Shown piece by piece: positions 8,163 to 18,325 of a DNA stretch of 64,000 nucleotides (position 1 is its first letter; each line of letters opens with the position of its first letter). The notes beneath the pieces were generated by a model. The model ran no database searches, was not told the DNA's origin, and saw only the letters and a list, made by a program, of their open reading frames with translations. Made by a program: the position numbers and the translations under genes. The DNA lies in assembly GCA_964611035.1 (NCBI GenBank), contig CAZSWT010000009.1, positions 8,806 to 72,805 on the forward strand. Direction: 5' to 3'. Source of the DNA: B33-G16 sp964611035 (GTDB lineage Bacteria; Desulfobacterota; DSM-4660; Desulfatiglandales; B25-G16).

Positions 8163-9089
8163 ATGGCAATCTCATTATTGGGCAAAATGTCTGCCGATCT
8201 ACTTTTACCAAAAGAGAGGTTGGACTATCTAATCCGAAGTGCACCTTACCGATATAAGGTGTATCAAATCCCAAAGAGATCAGGGACAGGCTTGAGAACA
8301 ATTGCTCAGCCAGCAAAGGAGGTCAAAAAGCTGCAATATTGGGTAATTAATAATATTTATCCAAACTTGCCTATTCATCCCTGTGCAACGGCTTATGTTT
8401 CAGGGAAAAATATTTTAATTAATTCAGAAAAACATGCTGATAAACCATATTTATTAAAACTCGATTTCAAGGATTTTTTTCCATCTATTAAAGGAGATGA
8501 CTTCATACAATATTCTCAAAACAACGCCAACCTTCCCTTGATAGAAACTGATTTACAGAGGCTTGTCAGATTATTATTCTGGCTTCCAAAGAGGAATAAT
8601 GATTTTCAGCTCTCTATTGGCGCACCATCTTCTCCATTTCTATCAAATGCAATATTGTATAGCTTCGATAGCGAAATTTCTGGATATTGTTCTGAAAATA
8701 GTATTGCCTATACTAGATATGCAGATGACATGTCATTTTCAATGCACAACAAAAAAATGAGGGGCGAAGTACTTCAAAAAGTTCAGAGTGTATTAGCTAC
8801 TCAACCTTTTCCATCACTACAGCTAAATAATAAAAAAACAGTATTCGGTTCAAAAGCTCACCGCCGTATGGTGACAGGTTTAATTCTATCAAATGACGGG
8901 ACGGTTTCTCTTGGCCGAGCAAGAAAGCGGCGAATTCGAGCACAAATTCACCATCTAATCCAAGATAAATTAAATGACAAAGAAAAGAGTAAATTACGTG
9001 GTATGCTTGCTTTTGTCCATGACATTGAGCCAGATTTTATTGAGCGTATGGTAAAGAAATATGGTCAGGAAGTCATCAGGAATCTCTAG
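8163..9089 (+). CDS. Retron reverse transcriptase
   Basis: 308 residues, the normal size of a retron RT. It converts the adjacent msr-msd RNA into msDNA. Motifs in order: NSEKH (87-91, the retron NAxxH box), LDFKDFF (100-106), QLSIGAPSSPFLSN (149-162), the catalytic YADD (186-189), and the retron-specific VTG (237-239) that reads the msr hairpin. The gene follows the effector with a 2-bp gap, giving the order msr-msd, effector, RT. There is no maturase or integrase domain, so it is not a group II intron enzyme. Confidence 0.95.
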   Translation: MAISLLGKMSADLLLPKERLDYLIRSAPYRYKVYQIPKRSGTGLRTIAQPAKEVKKLQYWVINNIYPNLPIHPCATAYVSGKNILINSEKHADKPYLLKLDFKDFFPSIKGDDFIQYSQNNANLPLIETDLQRLVRLLFWLPKRNNDFQLSIGAPSSPFLSNAILYSFDSEISGYCSENSIAYTRYADDMSFSMHNKKMRGEVLQKVQSVLATQPFPSLQLNNKKTVFGSKAHRRMVTGLILSNDGTVSLGRARKRRIRAQIHHLIQDKLNDKEKSKLRGMLAFVHDIEPDFIERMVKKYGQEVIRNL

Positions 9090-9185
9090 AAAAATTATTG
9101 CCGAACCCGGCGTTGCACTTGACAAGCTGCCCTGCGATCACCTTGCAAGTGAACTTTCTGTTATTGCTATTTATGGAAATTTGCT

Positions 9186-10124
9186 ATGCCGATCTTCAAG
9201 CTGAAAAGAAGAGGGAACGATATATCTGACGCTGAATTAGTTGAGGCGTCGAAGACCAACTTAGATTTAGAGAAATATTTAGAAAGCTGGCTTGAGCAAA
9301 GCCCATGGGCAATCGCGCAGGAACCTATCCTGTTGATTGGAAGACAGGCTTCAGCGTATCTTGATGACACCACAGTTTTTCCAGACCTGCTCGGAATTGA
9401 CAAAGACGGCAATATAGTCATTGTTGAGATGAAAAGGGGAAAGACCCCGCGTGAGGTGATTGCGCAACTCTTAGAGTACGCTGCGTGGGCCAGTGAACTT
9501 TCTGATGAATCTATTCAAGAGCTTGCTTCTGATTACTTTTCGACACACACTGACCTAAAATATAAGCAATTCAGTGAGGCTTTTCTTGAAACATTCGAAG
9601 TGGAAGAAGTCCCACCCTTAAATCAAAGAATAAGATTGTTTATTGCTGCGGAGGATATATCTCCGGCAATTTCTCGCGTATGCCGTTTTCTCAGGATGTC
9701 TCATGGTGTTGATGTGAATTGTATAGAGTTCTCGATCTACCAAACTGGATCCGGTGAAATCTTGGTTAGTTCTCAGGCAATTGTGGGACAGGAGGAAGTC
9801 ACTCCGCCTAAAAAGGTAGTGACACAACGCTGGTCTGGCGAAAAGCCAGTCAAACAAATTGTCTGGGAAGCTGTGAAGGAACTTACACAAGGCAATGAGG
9901 ACTATATATTTTCACCAAAAGATGTAACCCAAGTTGTTATAAAGAAATACCCGAGCTTTAATAAGACTACAGTTAGCTGCCAGATAATTTCCGATTGCTT
10001 AAATCACACATCGAGGCATCATTATCCTGGAGGCGAAGATCGCTACTGGTGGGTAGAAAAAGGTAAGTACAGGCTTTTTAATCCGGATAAAGATAAAGTG
10101 CCGAATGAAAGCATTACTTCTTAG
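9186..10124 (+). CDS. DUF91/NucS-like PD-(D/E)XK nuclease
   Basis: A 312-residue protein whose N-terminal half matches the NucS/DUF91 endonuclease fold, with active-site elements FPDLLGIDKDGNIVIVEMKR (near residues 61-80: Asp, then Glu-x-Lys). The C-terminal third (PVKQIVWEAVKEL... to ...DRYWWVEKGKYRLF) looks like a separate winged-helix-type domain. It lies between the retron and the type III restriction system, so a defence role is likely but inferred. Its own substrate is unknown. Confidence 0.7.
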   Translation: MPIFKLKRRGNDISDAELVEASKTNLDLEKYLESWLEQSPWAIAQEPILLIGRQASAYLDDTTVFPDLLGIDKDGNIVIVEMKRGKTPREVIAQLLEYAAWASELSDESIQELASDYFSTHTDLKYKQFSEAFLETFEVEEVPPLNQRIRLFIAAEDISPAISRVCRFLRMSHGVDVNCIEFSIYQTGSGEILVSSQAIVGQEEVTPPKKVVTQRWSGEKPVKQIVWEAVKELTQGNEDYIFSPKDVTQVVIKKYPSFNKTTVSCQIISDCLNHTSRHHYPGGEDRYWWVEKGKYRLFNPDKDKVPNESITS

Positions 10125-10241
10125 TGCTATCTGAGGGCATCCCAAAGCTCTAATAAATGGATGAACTCTGCAAAACCTCTGTGCTCTTTTACCAGACGGT
10201 TAGAAAGCGATAAATTTACAAAGAAAGGTGGATTTTATAAA

Positions 10242-12203
10242 ATGCAGAATCTACAAAAAACACTCATCGAAATTTTGAGGGAAGACCCAACCTATTTCAG
10301 TGAAGAGAAACTCCTGAAAAACAAACTTACTGAAGACGCCTTCAAATTAGAACCCAAACTCATCAAATATATTCTGTCTGATAACAGGCTGAAAATACAT
10401 TTCTTTATTGATATTGATGGCGTGCTTGTTTTTGATAAAGACAAGTTCACCCAGTTTGTAAATGACAAACAGTTTCTGCCAGATTCCTACACCAGTTTCA
10501 AAAACACCATTGGATTGGTGGATGAAAACGGCGATTACTTTAAAGAGAAGAAAGATGTGGTTTTAGCCTGGCCTTACAAAGATTGTGTTCTGGAAGGTGG
10601 GCAGGACAAAGAAGAACAGAAACGGGACGAAATATTTTACAATGAAATTCTTGCTCCAGACGAAATTGACCGCCTGTTTGACCCCAAAGTATTGACCAAT
10701 TTCAAACGCTATAATAGAAGCGGCGATCGCTCTAACCCCAAAGACATAAGCCGAAACGACAACCTCATTATCAAAGGCAATAATCTGTTAGCCCTTCATT
10801 CCCTGAAAAAACTATATCGGGGAAAAGTTAAACTTATTTACATCGATCCGCCTTACAACACAGGTAATGATGAGTTTAAGTATAATGATCGTTTTAATCA
10901 CTCAACATGGCTGACATTTATGGAAAATAGACTTAGGGTTGCAAAAGAATTTTTATCAAATGATGGAATTATTTTTATTCAAATTGATGATAGAGAGCAC
11001 CATTATCTGAAGGTTTTAACTGATGAAATATTTGGGCGAGAAAATAAAATTTCTACAGTTACAGTAAAAGTTAAAGACCCGGCAGGTGTAGGTCAGCAAA
11101 GCCCAATTTTTGATGTATGTGAGAACTTATTGGTTTACGCAAAAAACCTTGAAGGTTTCAAAAACTCATATCAAGAATATGTAGAATTGATCCCTACTAC
11201 TGAAAAAGTTTCTAACTATAAAAACCATATAGTTGATTATGGCAAACCTGTTTTAGTAAATGAAATAGAGCGTGGTGGGGTAGGAAAAATTAAAATATAC
11301 ACTTGTGAAGGTTACAATGTCAAAAATACCAATGATATGTCCTTTGATGAATACGTAAAGAATATGAATAATATTGCAGCAGATTATAATCCAAGTGGTG
11401 GAATGATTTTAGCAATAAGGGATAAAATACCAAGGTCTGGTTTATCCTATATTGAATATACACCGATCAAAGGTAGAAATGCGGGTAAAATCTCAAAAGT
11501 TTATTTCCTAAACCAAAGAATACTTTCATTCTTATCAACAATTTTGGTTAAAAGAGATAATAGAATTTTCAAGAGATCAAAATTTACAAATCTTTGGGTG
11601 GTGCCAAATGCAAGCTTACATTTAGAAGGTGGGGTAGAATTACGAGCCGGTAAGAAACCGGAATTATTAATTAAAAAAACAATTGAATTTGGAACTTCTG
11701 AAGGTGATTTAGTTTTTGATTATCACTTAGGCAGTGGCACCACAGCTGCTGTAGCGCATAAAATGGGACGGCGTTATATAGGCATTGAACAGTTGGATTA
11801 TGGAGAAAATGATTCGGTTGTTCGCTTGAATAATGTAATCAACGGTGATCAAACCGGCATTTCAAAATCTGTCGGTTGGGAAGGTGGTGGTTCATTTGTC
11901 TATGCTGAACTGAAAAAATGGAACCTTAACTATATTGATGAAATTGAAACTGCCAAAACCACCAAAGACCTGTTGGCTATTTATGAGAAAATGAAAGCTG
12001 AAGCCTTTTTTCGCTATGATGTGGATTTATCAAAATTTGATGAACAGGAATTTGAGAAATTGGAATTGGGTCAGCAGAAGGAAGTATTGATGAAATGCCT
12101 TGATAAAAATCATCTCTATGTGAATCTATCCGAAATGGACGACGCCACGTATGAGATTTCCGATGAAGATAAAGAAATGAACCGCAAGTTTTATGGTCTT
12201 TAA
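10242..12203 (+). CDS. mod: Type III restriction-modification methyltransferase (Mod)
   Basis: Adenine-N6 methyltransferase that also recognises the DNA target for the Res subunit. Motif IV DPPYNTGN precedes motif I DYHLGSGTTAAVAHKMGRRYIGIE, the beta-class order typical of Mod. The region between them is the variable recognition domain. The ATG at 10242 follows AAGGTGG and starts a normal Mod N-terminus (MQNLQKTLIEILREDP); the frame stays open further upstream, but that part looks non-coding. res begins 3 bp after the stop. Confidence 0.92.
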   Translation: MQNLQKTLIEILREDPTYFSEEKLLKNKLTEDAFKLEPKLIKYILSDNRLKIHFFIDIDGVLVFDKDKFTQFVNDKQFLPDSYTSFKNTIGLVDENGDYFKEKKDVVLAWPYKDCVLEGGQDKEEQKRDEIFYNEILAPDEIDRLFDPKVLTNFKRYNRSGDRSNPKDISRNDNLIIKGNNLLALHSLKKLYRGKVKLIYIDPPYNTGNDEFKYNDRFNHSTWLTFMENRLRVAKEFLSNDGIIFIQIDDREHHYLKVLTDEIFGRENKISTVTVKVKDPAGVGQQSPIFDVCENLLVYAKNLEGFKNSYQEYVELIPTTEKVSNYKNHIVDYGKPVLVNEIERGGVGKIKIYTCEGYNVKNTNDMSFDEYVKNMNNIAADYNPSGGMILAIRDKIPRSGLSYIEYTPIKGRNAGKISKVYFLNQRILSFLSTILVKRDNRIFKRSKFTNLWVVPNASLHLEGGVELRAGKKPELLIKKTIEFGTSEGDLVFDYHLGSGTTAAVAHKMGRRYIGIEQLDYGENDSVVRLNNVINGDQTGISKSVGWEGGGSFVYAELKKWNLNYIDEIETAKTTKDLLAIYEKMKAEAFFRYDVDLSKFDEQEFEKLELGQQKEVLMKCLDKNHLYVNLSEMDDATYEISDEDKEMNRKFYGL

Positions 12204-12206
12204 AAA

Positions 12207-14834
12207 ATGCCGGAACAAACTCTGTTACAACAATTTGACACACTTGAAGATTTAGAGATATTTCAATACGAACCGAAAACGTTTATGGTTGAAAATCTCA
12301 ACCCTAATCTTGTTCTTCGTCCCTATCAGGAAAAAGCGATTTCGCGTTTTGAGTATTATTTAGATGGTTATCTTAAAAGGCAAAACCCCATCCACCTTCT
12401 TTTTCATATGGCAACGGGTAGCGGGAAAACGGTTTTGATGGCAACCAATATTCTCTATCTCTTCAAACAGGGATACCACAACTTCATTTTCTTTGTCAAT
12501 TCTACAAACATTATTGAAAAGACTAAAGCCAATTTTTTAACGCAGGATTCTTCCAAATACTTGTTTAACCAGAAAATCATTTTTGATCATCAGGAAATTC
12601 AGATGAATGAAGTCCAGAATTTTGAAGCCGCCAATCCAGATGACATCAATATCCTGTTTACCACCATTCAGGGTTTACACTCGCGTTTGAATAATCCCAG
12701 TGAGAATGCCATCACCTTTGAAGAACTGGCGAATATAAAACTGGCGCTAATTTCTGATGAAGCCCATCACATTAACACCCTGACAAAGAGAAAAAGTGAA
12801 ATGGGGAAAACAGAAGCGGAGCTGGAATACAGTTGGGAATACACTGTCGACCGAATTTTCCAATCGAGCCCTGAAAATATAATGCTGGAATATACCGCCA
12901 CAGTTGAATTGCGCAACGAGAGAATTCGAGAAAAATACAAAGATAAAATTCTGGTGGAATATACATTGAAACAATTCCGATTGGACCGCTATTCTAAAGA
13001 GATTAAGGTCTTACAGTCGGATGTTTCCCCTTCCACCCGCATATTGCATGCCATTATATTGAGCCAGTATCGTCGGAAAGTTGCCACTGAGAAAGGAATG
13101 CACCTAAAACCGGTTGTGCTCATCAAATCCCGCACCATAGCCGAATCTGTGCAGGCAGAGCAGGTCTTTTACGAACAGGTGAAGAATTTGAAACTGTCCG
13201 ATATCGCAGACGTTAGAAAACATTCCCGAAATACTCTACTGGCAAAGGCATTTAGCTTTTTTGATTCAGAAGTGATTACAGATGAAATTTTGGTCCGGGA
13301 ACTCAAGGAAGATTTTCGACCCGAAAAGTGTATTGGCATTAATTCGGAAACTACATATACCCATGAAGATCAATTAACGCTGAATTCATTGGAAGATTAT
13401 GATAACGAATTACGATTGATCTTTACGGTAAATATGCTCAATGAAGGCTGGGATGTTCTCAATCTGTTTGATATTGTCCGCATTGACGAGAGCAGAGGCA
13501 CAAAATCCACCACCATTTCCGAGGCCCAGTTGATTGGCAGGGGCGCCAGATATTTTCCGTTTCAATTGGACGATACCCAGGAATTATACAAGCGGAAATA
13601 TGACGAAGATGTTGATAAGGATGTCCGCTGTCTGGAAGAACTATATTACCACAGCATCAATAATTCTGAATATATCCGCAATCTTACTGATGAACTGGTG
13701 AAAAGCGGGATTATGGAAAAGGAATCTAACCAGCTCGAATTATTTTTCAAAGTGAAGCCAGCAATCAAAAGTACAAAATTCTGGAAAGAGGGATACATTT
13801 TTCACAATGAGCGTATAAAGTTTGACCGTAGCAGAATTAGGTCATTTTCTGACCTTGGGTTAGACAAAAAGATTTACCCTTATGATTTTGGCACAGGGAC
13901 CGTGATCGAAACCGCCATTTTTATAGAAGAACAGTTAAGCGAAGAGGAAAAGAAAAGTTCACTGATTAGAATTGCCGATTTAGGCGTCACGGTTTGTCGT
14001 AAGGCATTAGATAAAATCCCTTTTTATCGGTTCGATAATCTTAAACTCTATTTCCCAAAACTATCGTCAATCCTTGAATTTCTGAGTTCAGCTTCTTATG
14101 CAAAAGATTTGAAGATTTATCTTAAAGGGTCAAAGGAAAGGGTGAGCAATCTTTCACCAAAAGAAAAACTGATTGTGTCACTCAAAGTGTTTACGTCAGT
14201 TTCTAATGATATTGTAATCAGAAGCCCAGGATACAAAGGCACAAAGGAATTCACGGGATACCCCGTTTACTCACTCGTAGAAGATAAAATGAGTCATATT
14301 GCAGTAAGAGAGGGCGGAGATCAGCAATATGGTGTTTCTATGAAAAGCACAACTAATGATGATTTGCGCCTGAACCTGTCTGAAAAAGATTGGTATGTTT
14401 ATGATGATAACTTCGGCACTTCAGAAGAAAAACATCTGATTCGATTTATTAATGATGTAATGGATAAGATACGGCAGAAATTTGACGATGTTTATTTGTT
14501 GCGGAATGAAAGTGTTTTTAAGTTATTCCGTTTCGCTGATGGCGCGGCAATTGAGCCGGATTTTGTGTTGTTTATGACGGAAAAGAATACCAAAGAGAAA
14601 ATGTCTCTCCAGATATTTATTGAACCTAAAGGTGAATATTTGATGAAAGAGGACAAATGGAAAGAAGACTTTTTACAAAAAGTGAAAGAAGACTTTTATA
14701 TAAATCCGTCAACAATTTATGAAAGCGCTAAATTTCGATTAATTGGCCTTCCCTTCTTTAATAACAAAGATGAATATCTTTTGAAATACAAGGAATCATT
14801 TGAAGGTGCTCTTGGGATTGAAGGCAATGAATAA
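12207..14834 (+). CDS. res: Type III restriction enzyme Res subunit
   Basis: 875-residue helicase-nuclease that cuts unmethylated DNA in complex with Mod. Superfamily 2 helicase motifs are visible: MATGSGKTV (Walker A, about 72-80), ISDEAHH (motif II), YTATVE (motif III) and QLIGRGARYF (motif VI). The C-terminal PD-(D/E)XK nuclease has EPDFVLF followed by IFIEPKGEY. The gene appears intact and is co-transcribed with mod. Confidence 0.93.
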   Translation: MPEQTLLQQFDTLEDLEIFQYEPKTFMVENLNPNLVLRPYQEKAISRFEYYLDGYLKRQNPIHLLFHMATGSGKTVLMATNILYLFKQGYHNFIFFVNSTNIIEKTKANFLTQDSSKYLFNQKIIFDHQEIQMNEVQNFEAANPDDINILFTTIQGLHSRLNNPSENAITFEELANIKLALISDEAHHINTLTKRKSEMGKTEAELEYSWEYTVDRIFQSSPENIMLEYTATVELRNERIREKYKDKILVEYTLKQFRLDRYSKEIKVLQSDVSPSTRILHAIILSQYRRKVATEKGMHLKPVVLIKSRTIAESVQAEQVFYEQVKNLKLSDIADVRKHSRNTLLAKAFSFFDSEVITDEILVRELKEDFRPEKCIGINSETTYTHEDQLTLNSLEDYDNELRLIFTVNMLNEGWDVLNLFDIVRIDESRGTKSTTISEAQLIGRGARYFPFQLDDTQELYKRKYDEDVDKDVRCLEELYYHSINNSEYIRNLTDELVKSGIMEKESNQLELFFKVKPAIKSTKFWKEGYIFHNERIKFDRSRIRSFSDLGLDKKIYPYDFGTGTVIETAIFIEEQLSEEEKKSSLIRIADLGVTVCRKALDKIPFYRFDNLKLYFPKLSSILEFLSSASYAKDLKIYLKGSKERVSNLSPKEKLIVSLKVFTSVSNDIVIRSPGYKGTKEFTGYPVYSLVEDKMSHIAVREGGDQQYGVSMKSTTNDDLRLNLSEKDWYVYDDNFGTSEEKHLIRFINDVMDKIRQKFDDVYLLRNESVFKLFRFADGAAIEPDFVLFMTEKNTKEKMSLQIFIEPKGEYLMKEDKWKEDFLQKVKEDFYINPSTIYESAKFRLIGLPFFNNKDEYLLKYKESFEGALGIEGNE

Positions 14835-14919
14835 ATTGAAGGAACTAAAGGGCTTTCTAACCCATCGCTTAACACGGTCAAAAGCTTGCGCTTTTCCAAG
14901 CCGGTTAGCTCTCTCTATT

Positions 14920-15558
14920 TTACCATCCAGCAGGTTTGTGGATCGTTGTACCGGGGATGGGATCAGGTAATTGAGATGCGGCCAAAACGCCTTTTCTGAC
15001 TCGTTTAGTGAAATCTGAGTATTTCAAGAGCTCTCTTGATGGGTGTGTTTTCCCTGGAGTGATTAGCCCTATTTTCTTTTTATGCTGTTCCTTTACGAGC
15101 TTTAGTGATTCTGATAGATCGCTATCATTGGATACAATTACGGCACAATCATGAAGGTTAAGCCAAGCGTCATTTAATAGGTGCACTGCAAGATTAACAT
15201 CAGATCCTTTTTCCTCGGTCTTGATAACCTTTACAAATTTGATATCTTTTCCGAAAAGGTTTTTATTTATTGGGTACGCCAGTGGCTTAAAAACATTGTG
15301 GCTTAGAAACTTGCCGTAATAAACTGAAATTTCTGGGATATACTTTTTAAGCGCTCTTATATACGTTTTTTGTCTTATGGGTTGGTCGGGGTCAATTTTC
15401 CCAGTAACCATCGCTGTGAAATATTTGATGGAAAGGATTTGATGTGATGAGTCGAGTAAATATTCGAATACTTTTTTAAAATTCAACCATTTATATGGCG
15501 TATCTTTTACAGCTCCATAATAAAAATTGAACCCGTCAATATAAATGTAAGTTCGCAT
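14920..15558 (-). CDS. NYN-domain (PIN-like) ribonuclease candidate
   Basis: A 212-residue NYN/LabA-type protein. Conserved acidic residues are visible: YIDGFNFYYG at the start (Asp8, Asn11), EKGSDVNLAVHLLNDA in the middle, and IVSNDSDLSESLKLVKE, which together form the metal site of PIN-like nucleases. It is transcribed toward the type III system. Members occur in defence islands and in RNA processing; the role here is not decided. The C-terminus (GTTIHKPAGW) shows no domain. Confidence 0.8.
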   Translation of the reverse strand: MRTYIYIDGFNFYYGAVKDTPYKWLNFKKVFEYLLDSSHQILSIKYFTAMVTGKIDPDQPIRQKTYIRALKKYIPEISVYYGKFLSHNVFKPLAYPINKNLFGKDIKFVKVIKTEEKGSDVNLAVHLLNDAWLNLHDCAVIVSNDSDLSESLKLVKEQHKKKIGLITPGKTHPSRELLKYSDFTKRVRKGVLAASQLPDPIPGTTIHKPAGW

Positions 15559-15931
15559 ACTTGTAAGCTATAAATAAGCAGAGGCCACCGAAGTGGCCCC
15601 GCGCCCTGGGTCGAAACCTCAGGGGAAGTTTATTGTTGAGTCAATTATTAATTACAATTTACCAATATGTCAAGAAAGAATAACCATGGCATGTGAATAG
15701 GGTCAGGCAATTTTAATAATGTATTGTACAAATACCATGTCTACACTCTTTCTAAAATAGAAGCCGGTTGAAAGTGTAATCGGCGTTTGGCACTTACATC
15801 GGAAAGCAATATTCAATTGGGCTGAATAAAAAAGAAAAAAGTAATAGACGGTGTTCTATCTGCCTCAAGTCGGGACCTAATCCCAATTCCATTAACAAGG
15901 AAATTGCCGACATACTGGCAGAGAGAAGGGA
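15559..15931. other. Gap between NYN and DUF1016 genes
   Basis: A GGCCAC-CGAA-GTGGCC hairpin (15583-15598) lies in the leader of the NYN gene. No gene or long repeat is recognised in the rest. Confidence 0.5.
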
Positions 15932-16303
15932 ATGAGCAAGAAAACCTCCTATAAAAAGAGCTCAGTTCTCGGCGCTGGGCGGCCAGCCAAGGCCCAAGCA
16001 AAAGGTTTGCCCAATGAGGGTATGAAGGAACCAGTTTCACTTCCTTCGGGTCTTCTTGATGACCTGCGAGAGATTATTGAGAGTACAAGACGTCAGGTAG
16101 CCACCGCTGTCAATGTCGCCTTGGTTATGTTGAATTGGAATCTAGGGCAACGGATCTGGCGAGAAATAATGGAAGAAAAGCGGGCCGCTTACGGTGAACA
16201 GATTGTCGACGCAGTGAGTAGACAATTGGCGGCAGAATATGTGAATAGGATGATTGATGACTACTTTTGGATACATGGGCAAGATTCTTCATGTAGATCT
16301 TAG
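15932..16303 (+). pseudogene. Truncated DUF1016 (YhcG-type) nuclease
   Basis: The first ~103 residues match the DUF1016 N-terminal domain (STRRQVATAVNVALVMLNWNLGQRI, AAYGEQIVDAVSRQLAAEY). Homology stops abruptly at about base 16240, where a Gly-Arg-Gly-Phe segment would be expected. The remaining frame is the antiparallel-free upstream DNA of the next gene, read out of phase. The PD-(D/E)XK catalytic domain is missing in every frame, so this is a real junction and not a base-calling frameshift. It probably marks the right edge of the island. Confidence 0.8.
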
Positions 16304-18158
16304 CTCAGAACAATTTGAGATAAAAGATCTTGATCTGGATGCTGCCCGGAACTATTTGGGTGGTCTTGGTTTGAATGCCTGGCTCATGGAGCAGACATAT
16401 TTGTCCGGTACAGACCCGCTTTCTCCAGACAATCCTATCATTCTCGGGGCAGGTCCGCTGGTTGCCACCGGAACCCCGGGATCTTCCAAAATAGTTGCCA
16501 CTACCCGCTTTCCTTTAAATGGAACAATCTCGGAATCAGTAGGCTCCATGCGTTTTGCCTTAAATCTCAAAGGAGCGGGATTCGATCACATAATAATAAC
16601 CGGTCAGGCCAAAAAGCCCGTTGTACTGATACTTAACCATAACACCCGTTCTTTGATCGATGCCAGGGATTTATGGGGTCGTGATGTCACAGAAACCACA
16701 GATATGCTTAAAAAGTCTCATGGAGGGCCCAGAGCCAGTGTAATTGCTATAGGACCTGCCGGAGAAAACAGGGTAGTTTTTTCCCTGGCTCTGGTAGATA
16801 AAGCATCAACCCTGGGACGCTGTGGACTGGGTGCTGTTATGGGCTCAAAAAATCTCAAGGCGATAGTTGCTACAGGAGATAAGCGCCCAAAGATATATAA
16901 TCCCAATGAATTAAAAACTCTCCTTGCCGGGATCCGTGAAAGGCTCAAGAGATTTACAAATTACCCCCGTGTTTTGGAGTTGGGCATCATGGAGAATTGG
17001 GACAACTACATTAAACAGTTCTCAGCGTGTAGAAATTTCAGCCACGTCTTTCCACACGATAAGGCTCATGAACTCTATGGTCTGGACGTATATCGCAGCT
17101 TTAAGATAAAACGGTTCGGCTGCCCATCCTGCTTTACACCTGACAAAGATGATCTGGAGGTGAAGGATGGAACCTTTCAGGGATTCAGGACCACAACTAC
17201 GTCTTACTTTAATAGTTTTCTCCTGGGGCATCTCTTTGATCTGAATAACCTAATAGACAAAACAGTTAGTCTCCGCCTGACCGATAGATTGGATCGACAG
17301 GGATTAGACATGCTCACTTTTGGAAGCATGCTGGATTTTCTTGTCACGGAGTGCGAATTGGGGAACCTGGATCCAGCCCGTTTTGATCTACCATTAAAGC
17401 GGGATATAAATACATTAAACCTGTGGGCCGAGGCTATTGCAGAGAGGAGGGGTTCTGCCAATATATTATCTGAAGGCTGGCGGTCCATTCTGGAATATCT
17501 TGGTGAAGAATATGCAGCTCATGCCCCGATTATCAAGAACTGTGATGTCATCTGGGAACCCCGCCTTGTGGGCCTGGGAACTAATGAGTTTGAGCAAATT
17601 GTATCTCTGAAAGGCCCTCGCTCTGCAAGCGGGGGTTCTCCCACCTATCTTCCAGGGCAGACAGAGGAAAACTTGCCTCTCTTTTATCGGCATCTGGATC
17701 GGATGGGCGCCAGCAAAGAGGCCATCGATCGGATCATGGACTCTCCTCACGGATTCAATGTGGGTCGCATGACCCGCTATTCAGAGGACTGGTACACATT
17801 ACTGAGCAGTCTGGGAATATGCAATCGGCATTTCAACAATCGATTTTACAGCTATGAACTCTGCAAGAGATTGTTTGAGGCTGTTACAGGTTTTAAGATT
17901 GATGACGAGCATCTGAGACAGTCTGCAGTGCGGATCTGGAATACAATTAAAAGATTAAACATCAAAGAAGGCTTTACCGTAACCGATGACAAAGCTCCAG
18001 AGATATGGTTTAAGCCAATGATAGGAGCTGACAATCAACCTCTGATCCTCCGTGACTATTTTGGCAAGACCGAGCTCGGCAAGAAAGATATATCTCGACT
18101 GGTTGAAGATTACTACGATGAGAGAGGGTGGAGAGTCAAGGGGTTAGTTCTTGAGTAA
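16257..18158 (+). CDS. Aldehyde:ferredoxin oxidoreductase family protein
   Basis: Tungsten (or molybdenum) pterin enzyme oxidising aldehydes to acids with ferredoxin, cytoplasmic. The N-terminus FGYMGKILHVDLSSE and the PLVATGTPGSSKIVATTRFPL region are characteristic. ATG at 16257 is chosen; the alternative is Met at 16275. The iron-sulfur site is unusual: Cys289-x2-Cys292 is present, but the third ligand position is Asp296 (CPSCFTPD) rather than Cys. A fourth Cys is at 522. The start codon overlaps the end of the broken DUF1016 gene. Downstream CoA-linked genes suggest aldehyde to acyl-CoA conversion. Confidence 0.88.
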   Translation: MTTFGYMGKILHVDLSSEQFEIKDLDLDAARNYLGGLGLNAWLMEQTYLSGTDPLSPDNPIILGAGPLVATGTPGSSKIVATTRFPLNGTISESVGSMRFALNLKGAGFDHIIITGQAKKPVVLILNHNTRSLIDARDLWGRDVTETTDMLKKSHGGPRASVIAIGPAGENRVVFSLALVDKASTLGRCGLGAVMGSKNLKAIVATGDKRPKIYNPNELKTLLAGIRERLKRFTNYPRVLELGIMENWDNYIKQFSACRNFSHVFPHDKAHELYGLDVYRSFKIKRFGCPSCFTPDKDDLEVKDGTFQGFRTTTTSYFNSFLLGHLFDLNNLIDKTVSLRLTDRLDRQGLDMLTFGSMLDFLVTECELGNLDPARFDLPLKRDINTLNLWAEAIAERRGSANILSEGWRSILEYLGEEYAAHAPIIKNCDVIWEPRLVGLGTNEFEQIVSLKGPRSASGGSPTYLPGQTEENLPLFYRHLDRMGASKEAIDRIMDSPHGFNVGRMTRYSEDWYTLLSSLGICNRHFNNRFYSYELCKRLFEAVTGFKIDDEHLRQSAVRIWNTIKRLNIKEGFTVTDDKAPEIWFKPMIGADNQPLILRDYFGKTELGKKDISRLVEDYYDERGWRVKGLVLE

Positions 18159-18325
18159 CGTAGTTTGAGGGACCCAGTTTTATAATAAGATTTCCCTGTC
18201 CCATCCTCTTACCATTTTATCAGTTTTCGAAATCCTATTTTTTGCTTTACCTTTTTATATAATCACGTTTCGGACCCGCATAGAGCAGTTCCATAAACAA
18301 GAAAGCCACTCATCTACTTCCTTAA

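Noticed and set aside
15932..16303. DUF1016 truncation as a sequencing frameshift
   Set aside because: No DUF1016 homology continues in any frame downstream; the AOR gene begins at once.
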